64,000 bases of DNA from an uncultured Granulosicoccaceae bacterium (GCA_937930305.1 CALGLE010000002.1:186001-250000); one strand, 5' to 3'. Shown: positions 1 to 9,563, counted from the first letter of the stretch. Notes: generated from the sequence alone by a model not told the origin. Translations and numbers: made by a program.

Positions 1-3000
1 CCGCCCTTCCCCTTTCGCCAACACGCCTTGAAAGCCAAGCTCACCTAACGCCTTGCCTAAATCACTGCTTTGCAGTGTGAGGTGTAACTGGGCCGTATGT
101 GCGCCGGTTAAATTCTCATTCACATTTTGTGGATCAACCAAATGCCAAAGGCCTTCACCGATCAGCTGTGTGGTACCAGTGGCGAACCCAAAGGTTCGGA
201 CCCGTAATCCCGCGATATCCGGTTCGGTGCGAACGCGTAAATTATCCACCACCAGTTGGTCCCATTCGAATCGGTTTACGTGCAATTCTATTGGCGGTAA
301 GGTGCGTGGATCTATCCGATTGGTTTCCAAAGCATCTATCTCACTTTCATCAGAAAGCGCATCAATCAATACTTTGTCAGCAAAGTTAATTCTGGCTTTG
401 GCTTCGATGTCATTGCGCCAATGCTCTCGCGGGTAGCGCAAGCTCCCCCGAAGATGCGCATTGTTAATGAAAAAATTGATGAAGTTGTCATCGGTGTTCA
501 CTTTAACGCTGGCGTCTCCGATTCGCGTGCGCCCCGCTCGCATCTGCTTACCGTATACATCGACCGATATAGGTAGAATTTTTTCCGGTTCGCCTTGCGT
601 TTCTGGTAGCGCATCAATCAAGGTAGCGATGTCTTCAACTAGGCCATCGATGCTAAGCACATCGGCCGTTCCCACCACACGAATGCCGGGCAAGGCTTGC
701 TGTTCGGCTAAGGCTTCGCCTAAGCTCATGACCAAACCATGCAAGCTGTCATCCAGCACGGCAATTCGCATATCGGTTTGTGGGCTTGACCCATCCCCAA
801 AGGTAAGTCGCCACACCTGGGGTAAGGCATCGCTCCAACCACCCGTTTTGAACCGTGTACTGATTCGCAACGGAAGTGTCGAGTTAGAGCGTTTGCCTAA
901 GGGTTCTGCTAATGCCACAGCCGTGCCCACAAGGTCACTGGTAACCGTGAGCGCAATTCCCTCTTTTTCCAAGCGGCCAGAGCTGTGGGGGATGGATGCA
1001 TCAGCACGCCACTGTGAGCTGCCAGAAACAAATTCTGCCACCGGCAATTCAAATTGCTCGAGCAACCGTCTTGCTGGCATAACGCCACGCACAGCGATGT
1101 CGGTTCGGCGATTAATGCCCAACCCAGCAGAGGCTGCATTCAATCGAACCTTCGCCCCAAACAAAGTTGCCCTAACCGTTTTTAATTCAATACCGTCTTC
1201 CGTAAATCCAATGGGGCCACGCACGTTCTTTAGAGGTAAATCAACCAAGGCAAGCTTGACGTTACTGTCTTGCAAAAAAACATGCCCTTGCACACTCACC
1301 GGCCAAGGTTTGGGTTTTGACGTCTCACCCGGCTTCGGGTCGGGAAGCCTAAGCGGGGTAACCACTGCAACTTCCAAGCGCGCCGGGCCATCAACTTCGG
1401 CACCAGCGAGCACCGGCGCTAAAAAATTTTCCAATGGGCTTGACAATCCAAAATTAACCAACGAGCGCAACCGCGTATTCGATGTCACTGACATCACCAA
1501 TTCCGGGTTATACAAATCTTCAATGGTGGCGCTTGCTTTACTAACCGGCAGGCCATCCATTTTGGCCGAACTCACTTGAGAACTTAAACGCGTGCGATCA
1601 AATACCACCGACGCATTCACCTCTTCGGCTTCCGGCCACGTGTTCAAAAATCGTAAACGGCCATCGCTGACGTCAAATTCTGCGCGCATAATGCTGTCGC
1701 CTTGCTGCAGTTTTTCTCGACTGAGCAATTCATCCAAAGCCCCATTGATTTCAATGCGACCATTGTTCACGGCCCCAGCTTGTATCGCTTGATCAAGCCA
1801 TATTCGCGATGCTTTGGGCACCCAGGATTGACTCAGCCAAGGCTTTAAATCCAACACAGATTTCGCGGCAAACTGACCCTGCACATCGACCTGCCGACGA
1901 TTGCTTTCATCGTTGCTTAACGTATGACGAAGCGCAACCGAGGCACTTTGGTGAAGCGCGGACAAATCCCCTGAAATAACACCTTTGGGTAAATCAATTC
2001 GTGCGTTCCAAACCACCTGCTCAAGGGAAAGTGGATCAACACTGACGGGGGTTCCTGCCGATGGGAGTGTGGGTGGTAGAACTTGAATGGTTTGTGCTGG
2101 CAGATTTATTTGACCGCGGCCATCCACAATATTCACACCCAATTTAGCGATACGAACGCCTGGCTGTCGGCCACTAGGCAACCATTGAGAATCATCAAAT
2201 TGAGCCGACAGAGAAAAACTGGTCGCAGGATTGATTAAAGACATGCGCACATTTGCGTGCCGAATTTTTGCCGAGGGCGAGGCATCCTCCAGCCATTCAA
2301 CCACGGGCTTGGGCATAGCAGACGGGAGTAATGTAGTGATCGTGTTGATCACTGGCTGCAGTTCTGTTTCTGCGGTTTTCAAAGCAAGCCAGTCAGGTTT
2401 AACCTCGCTTGTATCTGCTGCACCCATGCGTATTTCGTCAAAAATCGCCTCTGAGCCTTGACGCCCCACCACCACATCAGTAGCCGCAAATTGCCAGCCG
2501 CCCGCTTCATCTCGCGCCCAGAACAAATCACCAAACAAAGAATCTACCGTGGGATCTTGCGCTGCCGATTGGGCAATAGCCGTTCGACCATTCACTCGTT
2601 GTATATAGCCAGTCTTTAATTCACCCCATAACTCCAGTTGCGCATTGGTGCCACGCTGGGACAGCGCTTTAAGCACGGGAATGTTGACGTCATACGCACT
2701 GAGTACTTGATGAATGCCAGCGGCTTTAAAGTTAGCAGCTTTGATGTAGAAGTTACCGCTAGCATTACGCAAATCATTCGCACCCGCGTTAATGTCTGCA
2801 CCGAATTCGAACGCATTGCCCAACTCATCCGGTAACGACATATCCATTCTGATTTGGTGTAGATCCCCTCGGTTTTCAGCACGGATGTTCATTTTCTCGA
2901 TTAACAAGGTGCTGTTATCTGGCATTTGCACAGTGACACGTGTATCCAACATCCCAACACGTGCAGCCGTTAACAGCCAAGCGACCGCGTTGAACCCCTC

Positions 3001-3528
3001 AGCACGTGAAGACCCCTCGCCAGTGTTTTGCCTTTTCGGTGGTTTAATGCCCGGGCCGCGATTTACCCCGTGTACGCGAATGCCATTGTCGCGATCATAG
3101 TCCAGCGCTAAATCAGCGCCAACCAAGGTCAGTTCATCCATCACCGCCGCGCCGGCCAGTAATGAACGCGGCAAGTCGAGATCCATCAGCAGTTCATCAA
3201 ACTGCGCCACGCGCCCCAAAGGATCTGTGAGCTGTACGCCGCGAGCTCTTAAAACCGGGCCCGTGCCCACCCAGCGCGCATCCAATTCCGCGATGCTGAC
3301 CGGGCTTTGCAAATAGTCTGACAAACGGTTCTCTAAAGAGGGTTTGTATGCGCTTAGAAACGGTAAACCAATGCGTGCACCCGCCGTGATAACAGCGATT
3401 AAAATGACGGCCAAAATAATCAGTAAAAAACAGACTCGCAGTAAACCACGGGCTCCACGCGCAACCACCACGCCTCCGCGACGTAGTGGCCGTGTTCTTT
3501 CTAATGAGGGCGATGCGGCAATCGCCAT
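1..3528 (-). CDS. yhdP: YhdP-family AsmA-like envelope protein, 3' part missing at window edge
   Basis: The reading frame is open from an ATG at 3528 to base 1, giving at least 1176 residues; the stop lies beyond the left edge. The N-terminus has a basic segment (about residues 11-30) and then one membrane anchor (about 31-50). The rest is a very long, beta-rich periplasmic region. It includes a stretch typical of YhdP (WVPKASRIWLDQAI, then a GxVxxGxIEINGAL-like segment). In known members this AsmA-like, bridge-forming family helps move phospholipid from the inner to the outer membrane. The ATG lies directly after the rng stop codon (TAA at 3531-3529), so translation probably restarts from rng. 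The order maf-rng-yhdP is a conserved gammaproteobacterial arrangement and supports the call. Family assignment is firm; transport function is inferred from the family. Confidence 0.9.
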   Translation of the reverse strand, partial: MAIAASPSLERTRPLRRGGVVVARGARGLLRVCFLLIILAVILIAVITAGARIGLPFLSAYKPSLENRLSDYLQSPVSIAELDARWVGTGPVLRARGVQLTDPLGRVAQFDELLMDLDLPRSLLAGAAVMDELTLVGADLALDYDRDNGIRVHGVNRGPGIKPPKRQNTGEGSSRAEGFNAVAWLLTAARVGMLDTRVTVQMPDNSTLLIEKMNIRAENRGDLHQIRMDMSLPDELGNAFEFGADINAGANDLRNASGNFYIKAANFKAAGIHQVLSAYDVNIPVLKALSQRGTNAQLELWGELKTGYIQRVNGRTAIAQSAAQDPTVDSLFGDLFWARDEAGGWQFAATDVVVGRQGSEAIFDEIRMGAADTSEVKPDWLALKTAETELQPVINTITTLLPSAMPKPVVEWLEDASPSAKIRHANVRMSLINPATSFSLSAQFDDSQWLPSGRQPGVRIAKLGVNIVDGRGQINLPAQTIQVLPPTLPSAGTPVSVDPLSLEQVVWNARIDLPKGVISGDLSALHQSASVALRHTLSNDESNRRQVDVQGQFAAKSVLDLKPWLSQSWVPKASRIWLDQAIQAGAVNNGRIEINGALDELLSREKLQQGDSIMRAEFDVSDGRLRFLNTWPEAEEVNASVVFDRTRLSSQVSSAKMDGLPVSKASATIEDLYNPELVMSVTSNTRLRSLVNFGLSSPLENFLAPVLAGAEVDGPARLEVAVVTPLRLPDPKPGETSKPKPWPVSVQGHVFLQDSNVKLALVDLPLKNVRGPIGFTEDGIELKTVRATLFGAKVRLNAASAGLGINRRTDIAVRGVMPARRLLEQFELPVAEFVSGSSQWRADASIPHSSGRLEKEGIALTVTSDLVGTAVALAEPLGKRSNSTLPLRISTRFKTGGWSDALPQVWRLTFGDGSSPQTDMRIAVLDDSLHGLVMSLGEALAEQQALPGIRVVGTADVLSIDGLVEDIATLIDALPETQGEPEKILPISVDVYGKQMRAGRTRIGDASVKVNTDDNFINFFINNAHLRGSLRYPREHWRNDIEAKARINFADKVLIDALSDESEIDALETNRIDPRTLPPIELHVNRFEWDQLVVDNLRVRTEPDIAGLRVRTFGFATGTTQLIGEGLWHLVDPQNVNENLTGAHTAQLHLTLQSSDLGKALGELGFQGVLAKGEGR

Positions 3529-4992
3529 TTATTGAATAACCACGTCATACTGATCGCGGATGTAATACTGCTCTGTTTGCAAACGAATGGGCACACCAAC
3601 AAAATCTTGCAGTTCAGCAAAATCGTCTGAGCGCTCTTCTTTAAACCAATCCACCATTTCGATTGAGGCTAAAACCAGCACGTTTTCAATATCGAACTGG
3701 CGCACTTGACGAATGATTTCACGGCTGATTTCAAAGCCGATGGTTTCTACCGTTTTCAGCATTCCACGGCCCAAGCAAACCGGGCACTCCCCACACAGCA
3801 CTTGCTCAAGACTTTCCCGAGTTCGCTTGCGTGTCATTTCCACCAAGCCCAATGCGGAAACCTCAGACACTTGTGTTTTTGCGTGATCTTTTTCCAACGC
3901 TTTTTCCAGCGCGCGTAACACCTGACGCTTGTGTTCCTGATCGCTCATGTCAATAAAATCGATGATGATGATGCCGCCTAAGTTACGTAAACGCAGTTGC
4001 CGAGCAATTGACTGCGCCGCTTCTAAGTTGGTTTTAAAAATGGTTTCTTCCAGATTCCGACGCCCGACAAACGCACCGGTATTAATGTCGATCGTTGTCA
4101 TAGATTCTGTTTGATCGATGATGAGATAACCACCTGACTTAAGCATCACTTTTTTATTCAGGGCTTTGTCGATCTCATCTTCCACACCGTGCAAATCAAA
4201 AATTGGGCGCTCACCGGGATAATGCTCGAGTTTGTCTGTCAATTCTGGTACATATTCGGTGCAAAAATCGACACTGGCTCGCCAAGTCTCGCGCGAATCA
4301 ATCCGAATGCGCTCGATGTGCTCGCCTTTAATGTCGCGCAACATGCGCTGCACCAGCGGCAAGTCTCGAAAGATCACATCACCTGGCTGCGCAGTTTCAC
4401 GGCGGGTTTGCAAACCGGCCCAGACCTTTCTCAAGTAGGTTAAATCCCCCGTGATGGCGTCATCGTCTGCACCTTCCGCGGCTGTTCGAACAATGTAGCC
4501 CGCCTTGCTGTCCCCACGCACTGATTCAATGACGGTTCGCAAGCGCGCGCGTTCTTCATCGCTGTCAATTTTGGTGGAGATGCCAATGTTGTCCTCATAC
4601 GGCATCATCACCAGAAAACGTGAAGGTGCGGTTAAGTTGGAGGAAACACGCGCCCCTTTCGTGCCGAGCGGATCTTTCATCACCTGCACGGCAATACGCT
4701 GGCCCTCTTGCAATAGCGACATGATGGGCTGCACGCAGCGATCACCATCTTCACCCGCGATTTGGCACCCAGCGATATCAGACACATGCAAAAAAGCGGC
4801 TTTTTCCAGGCCAATGTCCACAAACGCTGCGTCCATACCCGGCAGCACTCGCTTAACTTGTCCGAGAAAAATAGTGCCAACTAGTCCAATCTTGCGAGCT
4901 CGTTCCACCCACACTTCAGTCAGCATGCCATTTTCAACCGTGGCAACGCGCGTCTCTTGCGGGGTAACGTTAATGAGCAGTTCTTCGGTCAT
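3529..4992 (-). CDS. rng: Ribonuclease G
   Basis: This 487-residue protein matches the usual length of RNase G. It starts with the family N-terminus (MTEELLINVTPQETRVA), followed by an S1-type RNA-binding domain at about residues 35-130. The catalytic region contains TTIDINTG and IIIIDFIDM, whose aspartates bind the catalytic metal in the RNase E/G family. A Cys-x2-Cys element (CGECPVCLGRG) near residue 405 is the zinc link that holds the dimer. RNase G is a cytoplasmic endonuclease that matures the 5' end of 16S rRNA and degrades some mRNAs. It lacks the long C-terminal scaffold that would make it RNase E. It lies 6 bases after maf and abuts yhdP, so all three are probably co-transcribed. 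Confidence 0.96.
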   Translation of the reverse strand: MTEELLINVTPQETRVATVENGMLTEVWVERARKIGLVGTIFLGQVKRVLPGMDAAFVDIGLEKAAFLHVSDIAGCQIAGEDGDRCVQPIMSLLQEGQRIAVQVMKDPLGTKGARVSSNLTAPSRFLVMMPYEDNIGISTKIDSDEERARLRTVIESVRGDSKAGYIVRTAAEGADDDAITGDLTYLRKVWAGLQTRRETAQPGDVIFRDLPLVQRMLRDIKGEHIERIRIDSRETWRASVDFCTEYVPELTDKLEHYPGERPIFDLHGVEDEIDKALNKKVMLKSGGYLIIDQTESMTTIDINTGAFVGRRNLEETIFKTNLEAAQSIARQLRLRNLGGIIIIDFIDMSDQEHKRQVLRALEKALEKDHAKTQVSEVSALGLVEMTRKRTRESLEQVLCGECPVCLGRGMLKTVETIGFEISREIIRQVRQFDIENVLVLASIEMVDWFKEERSDDFAELQDFVGVPIRLQTEQYYIRDQYDVVIQ

Positions 4993-4998
4993 ACGGGT

Positions 4999-5577
4999 TT
5001 AGTGGTTAATTCCTGCTTGTGTTAGCCACACAGAAGTTTCATGGAGTGGCAGCCCAACTACATTACTGTAGCTGCCTTGGATGCCCTTAACAAACCGCGC
5101 ACCCAATCCTTGTATGGCGTAAGCACCCGCTTTTCCTCTAGGTTCGCCACTTTGCCAGTAACTCAGCCGGTCTTGCGCTGAGATAGGCGCAAATGTGACG
5201 TCGGTCGTCACCACTTGCTGATAAACCTGGACCCCATCGTACAGGGCTAGGCCCGTAGCTACTCGGTGTTTAGTCCCACTGAGCTGAGACAGCATGTCCA
5301 AAGCGTCGTTCTTATCCTTTGGCTTACCAAACATGCGCTCGTTCGGTTCAGTTAGGTAGACCAATGTGTCAGCCGCAAGAATGACGCGTTCGGGGTAGTT
5401 TTCTGCCACAGCCGTTGCCTTTTTCACCGCCAAACGCTGCACCAGTTCAAAGGCTGTTTCACCCTCCAACGATGACTCATCCACATCGGCTGGCACCACG
5501 TCACATTCAACGCCCAGCTGTGCCAGTAATTCACGTCGACGCGGAGATGCGGACGCCAAGATCAAGGTAGGGGCCAC
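4999..5577 (-). CDS. maf: Maf/YhdE-type nucleotide pyrophosphatase
   Basis: The 192-residue protein begins with LILASASPRRRELL, the Maf signature. It also has ILAADTLV (catalytic Asp region), SGEPRGKAGAYAIQG and VVGLPLHET, all conserved in the YhdE branch. That branch hydrolyses dTTP, UTP and modified pyrimidine nucleotides to monophosphates, cleaning the pool or restraining division. The start codon is GTG at 5577, placed immediately after the TAA stop of rlmH, which suggests reinitiation. The subgroup (YhdE rather than YceF) is chosen from the C-terminal motif and from its place next to rng, and is likely but not proven. Confidence 0.93.
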   Translation of the reverse strand: MAPTLILASASPRRRELLAQLGVECDVVPADVDESSLEGETAFELVQRLAVKKATAVAENYPERVILAADTLVYLTEPNERMFGKPKDKNDALDMLSQLSGTKHRVATGLALYDGVQVYQQVVTTDVTFAPISAQDRLSYWQSGEPRGKAGAYAIQGLGARFVKGIQGSYSNVVGLPLHETSVWLTQAGINH

Positions 5578-6042
5578 TTAACTGGCTCGGTGATAAGGGT
5601 GATTATTTAATAAAGAATGCGCACGGTACAGTTGCTCTAACCAGATAATTCGCACCATAGGATGGGGGAAGGTTAACGGCGATAACGACACCAGTTGATT
5701 GGCATAAGAGCGCACATCATCGTGTAAGCCATCAGGCCCACCAATAATAAACGTGAGTGGCTTACCCAATTCCAACCAGCCTTGCAACTGATCTGCTAAC
5801 TTCTCCGTGCTCCAATTCGAGCCACGATTGTCTAAAGCGATGGTATGGGATTTATTGGGTACTGACGCCAAAATGGTTTTACTTTCCGCAGCCATTCTCA
5901 GTTCAGCGGTTTCGTTTTTCGCTTGCGCAAGCTCTTTGATTTGAAAGCGCCACTGTGACGGTAAGCGCTTACTGTATTCACTGCAGCCCTGCTCTACCCA
6001 ACTGGGCATGCGCTTGCCGACACTTAGCAGTGTGACGCTCAT
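5578..6042 (-). CDS. rlmH: 23S rRNA (pseudouridine1915-N3)-methyltransferase
   Basis: This 154-residue protein has the RlmH/YbeA SPOUT fold signatures: HTIALDNRGSNWSTEKLA, FIIGGPDGLHDDV and the C-terminal HPMVRIIWLEQLYRAHSL followed by NNHPYHR. The SAM-binding knot is formed by the GGPDG and C-terminal segments. RlmH methylates pseudouridine 1915 in helix 69 of 23S rRNA on assembled 70S ribosomes. It sits between rsfS and maf, as in many gammaproteobacteria. The start ATG at 6042 gives the family-like MSVTLLSVGKRM N-terminus. Confidence 0.96.
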   Translation of the reverse strand: MSVTLLSVGKRMPSWVEQGCSEYSKRLPSQWRFQIKELAQAKNETAELRMAAESKTILASVPNKSHTIALDNRGSNWSTEKLADQLQGWLELGKPLTFIIGGPDGLHDDVRSYANQLVSLSPLTFPHPMVRIIWLEQLYRAHSLLNNHPYHRAS

Positions 6043-6077
6043 GGGCTGCTTATCCGCGAATCATCAGCTAAAGAGCG

Positions 6078-6419
6078 TTAAATTGCCGACGCTTCAGAGG
6101 TAACAGTCCACAACTTCTCTAGTGCGTAGAATTCACGCTTTTCATCGGTCATGACGTGCACGATGATGTCGCCTAAGTCAACCAACACCCAATCGCTTTG
6201 CCCGTCACCTTCAACACCCAAGGGTGCTTGACCGGCCTCTTTGCATCTTGAGCGTACCGAGTCAGCTAGAGAACGTACATGGCGAATGGAAGTGCCTGTG
6301 GCGATGATCATTAAGTCTGCGATGCTGGTTTTTCCACGCACATCGATTTCAAGGATATCGATACCCTTAAGGTCATCGAGTGCCGTTTGAACCAGCTTGG
6401 ATAAATCGTGACATTGCAT
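6078..6419 (-). CDS. rsfS: Ribosomal silencing factor RsfS
   Basis: A 113-residue protein with the Iojap/RsfS core: IDVRGKTSIADLMIIATG near residue 25, RHVRSLADSV, and GDGQSDWVLVDLGDIIVHV. RsfS binds protein L14 of the large subunit and blocks subunit joining when nutrients are short. It is 35 bases upstream of rlmH and 52 bases downstream of nadD, the standard nadD-rsfS-rlmH order. The C-terminal FYALEKLW is also family-typical. The ATG at 6419 is the only sensible start. Confidence 0.95.
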   Translation of the reverse strand: MQCHDLSKLVQTALDDLKGIDILEIDVRGKTSIADLMIIATGTSIRHVRSLADSVRSRCKEAGQAPLGVEGDGQSDWVLVDLGDIIVHVMTDEKREFYALEKLWTVTSEASAI

Positions 6420-6471
6420 AGGTAGTGGTCTTTCTCCTAAGGCTGGGATGGCCTTTGTTCAATAATAGCGT

Positions 6472-7098
6472 TTAGTGGTACAGCTGATGCTCGAGAATAT
6501 ACTCTCGAACTGTGTCGGGAAGCAAAAAACGAATATTCTGCGCTCGATTCACGTAACCCCGCACCGCAGTGGCTGATATCGCCAATTGCGTCACTTCCCG
6601 TTGCTCAATCACGCCCACAGAATCGGGTGTGATCGCAGCCCCGCTAGATTTTACTTGGCGCTCAATTAATTGGCGGGCAAAGTCAGACAAAGTGGCATCG
6701 GGCCGATCGATCACCACCAGATTGGCGATGCTTAAAATATCTTCCCAGCGATGCCAAGCATCGAATTGGGCAAAGGCATCCACACCCATAAAAAAAACTA
6801 ATGTGGCGTTGGGGTTTTCAGCGGCTACTTCAGTCAAGGTGTCGATGGTGTAGGTGGCGCGGTTGCGTTCCGCTTCGCGCGTATCCACTTCCAAGCGAGG
6901 TACATCACTGACCGCGCGGCGTAACATCTGAATGCGTTGATGCGTGGTGGCTTGCGGCGCATTACGATGCTGCGGGCGATGATTAGGCAGAAGGTAGAGC
7001 GTGTCTAGATCGTAGTGCTCGGCTAATTCCAGTGCTGGGCGTAAGTGCCCGTAGTGCACGGGATCAAAGGTTCCACCAAATAAACCGATTCGACTCAT
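6472..7098 (-). CDS. nadD: Nicotinate-nucleotide adenylyltransferase
   Basis: From the ATG at 7098 the protein is 208 residues, a normal NadD length. It opens with MSRIGLFGGTFDPVHYGH, the nucleotidyltransferase GxFDPxHxGH motif, and ends with ISATAVRGYV, the ISxTxxR nucleotide-binding motif. It transfers AMP to nicotinate mononucleotide in the NAD pathway. A longer frame exists upstream but would add 29 residues of non-family sequence. The ATG at 7098 also overlaps the stop of the preceding small gene as ATGA, which supports this start and implies translational coupling. Confidence 0.95.
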   Translation of the reverse strand: MSRIGLFGGTFDPVHYGHLRPALELAEHYDLDTLYLLPNHRPQHRNAPQATTHQRIQMLRRAVSDVPRLEVDTREAERNRATYTIDTLTEVAAENPNATLVFFMGVDAFAQFDAWHRWEDILSIANLVVIDRPDATLSDFARQLIERQVKSSGAAITPDSVGVIEQREVTQLAISATAVRGYVNRAQNIRFLLPDTVREYILEHQLYH

Positions 7099-7358
7099 GC
7101 AGCCAACAACAGCCCGACTGGTGATGACGGGGTGTTGCCAATGCCGCTTGAGCCAATCGCCTGAACACCAACACTGGGTGGGCAAGCGATTCGCTCAAAC
7201 GGCATTTTACGCAGAGCAATTTTATTGGCACGACGATCAGCCTTGCGGGTTTTTCCGTGTGCTGCACTTTTTCCCAACAAGGGGTTAGCAGCAACCGGGT
7301 TTTGGATGGTAACGGGCGCTTGGGCCTTGGTATGCTTTTTTGACTTTCGTCCACTCAT
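7095..7358 (-). CDS. Small basic protein of unknown function coupled to nadD
   Basis: An 87-residue frame starts at an ATG at 7358, with the Shine-Dalgarno sequence AAGGAGT about 8 bases upstream. It ends with a TGA inside the nadD start (ATGA). The first half is strongly basic (MSGRKSKKHTKAQ, then KTRKADRRANKIALRK); the second half is neutral and ends in a hydrophobic LLLAA. No known domain is recognised. A good ribosome site and overlap with nadD argue that it is translated. The basic N-terminus could bind RNA or the ribosome, which would fit the rsfS/rlmH neighbourhood, but that is a guess. Confidence 0.6.
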   Translation of the reverse strand: MSGRKSKKHTKAQAPVTIQNPVAANPLLGKSAAHGKTRKADRRANKIALRKMPFERIACPPSVGVQAIGSSGIGNTPSSPVGLLLAA

Positions 7359-7448
7359 TAAAGTAACTCCTTTTTTTCCACCACCAGTGTACGTAAAAAG
7401 TGGGTATATCGGCTTCAAATGCTAGGGATATGAGCTATTTTTGAGCCA

Positions 7449-8744
7449 TTATTGTCGAATGGTACCGTTACCGGTGACGACGTATTTCTCAGTCGTGAGG
7501 CCCAACACACCCACAGGCCCGCGCACGTGCATGCGGTTGGTACTAATGCCAATTTCAGCCCCAAGTCCATATTCCGCGCCATCGGCAAAACACGTTGCTG
7601 CATTGACTATCACCGAACTGGAGTCAACTTGACGAACAAACCTATCAGCCCGTTGAATATCACTGGTGATGATGGCGTCGGTATGACCTGAGCCAAATTG
7701 GTTGATGTGCTGAATGGCCTCTTGCACATCGGCAACCACCTTCACTGATAAAATGGGCCCTAAATACTCAGTTGACCAATCCTCTGTCGTTGCGCTGGCC
7801 CAATGCGGTTGAATCTTAAGGCTCTTCTCGCAACCGCGCAGTTCCACTTCATGCGGTGCCATCGCATCATTGAGCATGGGCAGAAAGGCCTGACTTTCTG
7901 ACTCCGCCACCAAAATCGTTTCCATCGACCCACAAATGCCGTAGCGATAAGTTTTGGAATTCACCGCCACGTTCAAGGCAGAATCTAAGTCACTCGCTTC
8001 GTCGACAAACACGTGACAAATGCCGTCTAGGTGTTTAATGACTGGCACTCTGGCATCTTGACTGATTCGTGAAGTGAGGCCTTTACCACCGCGTGGGATA
8101 ATGACATCGACATAGTCTTCCATGCGCAGCAAGGCGCCCACCGCATCACGACTGGTGGTGTTAATGAGTTGCACCGCATCGGCTGGAATGGCGGTACGGG
8201 CAATGCCATCGCGAACACAGCGTGCGATGATTCGGTTAGACAACATGCTTTCAGAGCCGCCTCGTAAGATAACCGCGTTGCCTGACTTTAAACAAATGGC
8301 TGCGGCATCGGCTGTGACATTTGGGCGCGATTCGTAAATGACCCCAATCACCCCAATCGGTACTCGCATTTTGGCAATCACCAAACCCGATGGTTGGCGC
8401 TCGCCGCCCGACATAGCCCCAACTGGGTCACTTTGAGCGGCCACATTTCGTAGCCCAGCGGACATGGACGCCACGCGCGCTGGGGTTAATTCCAAACGAT
8501 CCAAAAGTGGCGCATCCAGTTGACGCTCTTTGGCAGACGCTAAATCTTGCGCGTTTGCGGCCAGCAACTCATCGGCACTGCTATCCAATTCATCGGCGAT
8601 GGCATGCAGCGCCTGATTTTTATCTTGGGTAGATGCGGTGGCTAAAGCGTGGGATGCCGCTCGCGCTCGCTGCCCAAGCTCCAGTACGTGCTGTTCAGGG
8701 TTCAGGTCGGCAGAATTTTTTGTTGTGCTATTTGAGTCAGACAT
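7449..8744 (-). CDS. proA: Gamma-glutamyl phosphate reductase
   Basis: The 431-residue protein is of normal ProA length. It carries YESRPNVTADA, the NAVILRGGSE cofactor-binding segment, the VIIPRGGKGL motif and the catalytic cysteine segment YRYGICGSMET. ProA reduces gamma-glutamyl phosphate to glutamate semialdehyde with NADPH, the second step of proline synthesis. The partner gene proB is not in the window. It lies upstream of the small basic gene and nadD with a 90-base gap, so it may head the same transcript. It diverges from the TatD-family gene with 39 bases between the starts. Confidence 0.96.
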   Translation of the reverse strand: MSDSNSTTKNSADLNPEQHVLELGQRARAASHALATASTQDKNQALHAIADELDSSADELLAANAQDLASAKERQLDAPLLDRLELTPARVASMSAGLRNVAAQSDPVGAMSGGERQPSGLVIAKMRVPIGVIGVIYESRPNVTADAAAICLKSGNAVILRGGSESMLSNRIIARCVRDGIARTAIPADAVQLINTTSRDAVGALLRMEDYVDVIIPRGGKGLTSRISQDARVPVIKHLDGICHVFVDEASDLDSALNVAVNSKTYRYGICGSMETILVAESESQAFLPMLNDAMAPHEVELRGCEKSLKIQPHWASATTEDWSTEYLGPILSVKVVADVQEAIQHINQFGSGHTDAIITSDIQRADRFVRQVDSSSVIVNAATCFADGAEYGLGAEIGISTNRMHVRGPVGVLGLTTEKYVVTGNGTIRQ

Positions 8745-8783
8745 GGGCGTTTAATCATTCGTTTGACAGGCATAATACACCGC

Positions 8784-9563
8784 ATGTCACTTATAGATTC
8801 TCATTGCCATCTGAACTTCCCCGAACTCATCAGTCGAATTCCGGAAGTGCTTGAAAACGCTGCAGCCAACGATATTCAGCGCATGCTGTGTATTGCAACC
8901 AGCTGGGAAAACCAAGCCGAGGTGCTAGGCCTGGCGGAACAGCATAGCGAAATATTGGCAGCCGTCGGCATTCACCCCACGACCGAAGGTGGGCATGAGG
9001 CCAGCACCGAAGAATTGGTGGCCGCGGCCAATCACGATCGAGTCATCGCCATAGGCGAAACCGGCTTAGATTATTTTCGCAGCACAGGCGATTTAACCTG
9101 GCAACACGAGCGATTTCACCGCCACATTGAAGCTGGGCGGCAAACTGGCCTACCGATCATCATTCACACGCGGGCTGCAGCAGAAGACACCATGAATACC
9201 TTGCGTGAACACCAAGCAGAAGAATGCGGTGGGGTGATGCATTGTTTCGCTGAAGATTGGGACATTGCCAAACAAGCGCTCGACATTGGCTTCTATATAT
9301 CGTTCTCTGGCATCGTAACGTTTAAGAGCGCTAAGAATGTTCAAGAGGTAGCAAGGCAAGCCCCGCTGGATAGAATCTTGGTAGAAACCGATTCCCCTTA
9401 TTTAGCACCCATGCCGCACCGCGGCAAAACGAACGAGCCTGCTTACACAAAACACACCGCTGAATTTGTGGCAGAACTTCGTGGCATTCCTTACGAGCAA
9501 GTGCGCGATGCCACCACGGAAAATTTTTATCGTTTGTTTTCTAAGGCAACCAACCGGACGTAA
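8784..9563 (+). CDS. TatD-family metal-dependent deoxyribonuclease
   Basis: From the ATG at 8784 the protein is 259 residues and starts MSLIDSHCHLNFPEL, whose HxH pair binds metal. Further ligands are visible in GETGLDYF, IIHTRA, MHCFAE and the closing VETDSPYLAP aspartate. The family acts as 3'-5' DNases or related metal hydrolases in the cytoplasm. A start at 8763 would need a TTG codon and adds non-family residues. Several TatD paralogues exist in gammaproteobacteria (TatD, YcfH, YjjV), and I cannot say which one this is; the N-terminus resembles YcfH most. Its last 23 bases overlap the end of the convergent pilin gene. Confidence 0.93.
   Translation: MSLIDSHCHLNFPELISRIPEVLENAAANDIQRMLCIATSWENQAEVLGLAEQHSEILAAVGIHPTTEGGHEASTEELVAAANHDRVIAIGETGLDYFRSTGDLTWQHERFHRHIEAGRQTGLPIIIHTRAAAEDTMNTLREHQAEECGGVMHCFAEDWDIAKQALDIGFYISFSGIVTFKSAKNVQEVARQAPLDRILVETDSPYLAPMPHRGKTNEPAYTKHTAEFVAELRGIPYEQVRDATTENFYRLFSKATNRT

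Noticed and set aside
461-1579. Long plus-strand frame of 372 residues
   Set aside because: It lies antisense within yhdP, has low-complexity Ser/Thr/Arg composition typical of a shadow frame, and has no ribosome site or domain.
4505-5002. Plus-strand frame of 165 residues opposite rng
   Set aside because: The minus-strand frame is an excellent RNase G; this one is a mirror frame with no motif.
8763-8783. TTGACA followed by CATAAT as a promoter for the TatD-family gene
   Set aside because: The two elements are only two bases apart, so they cannot serve together as -35 and -10.
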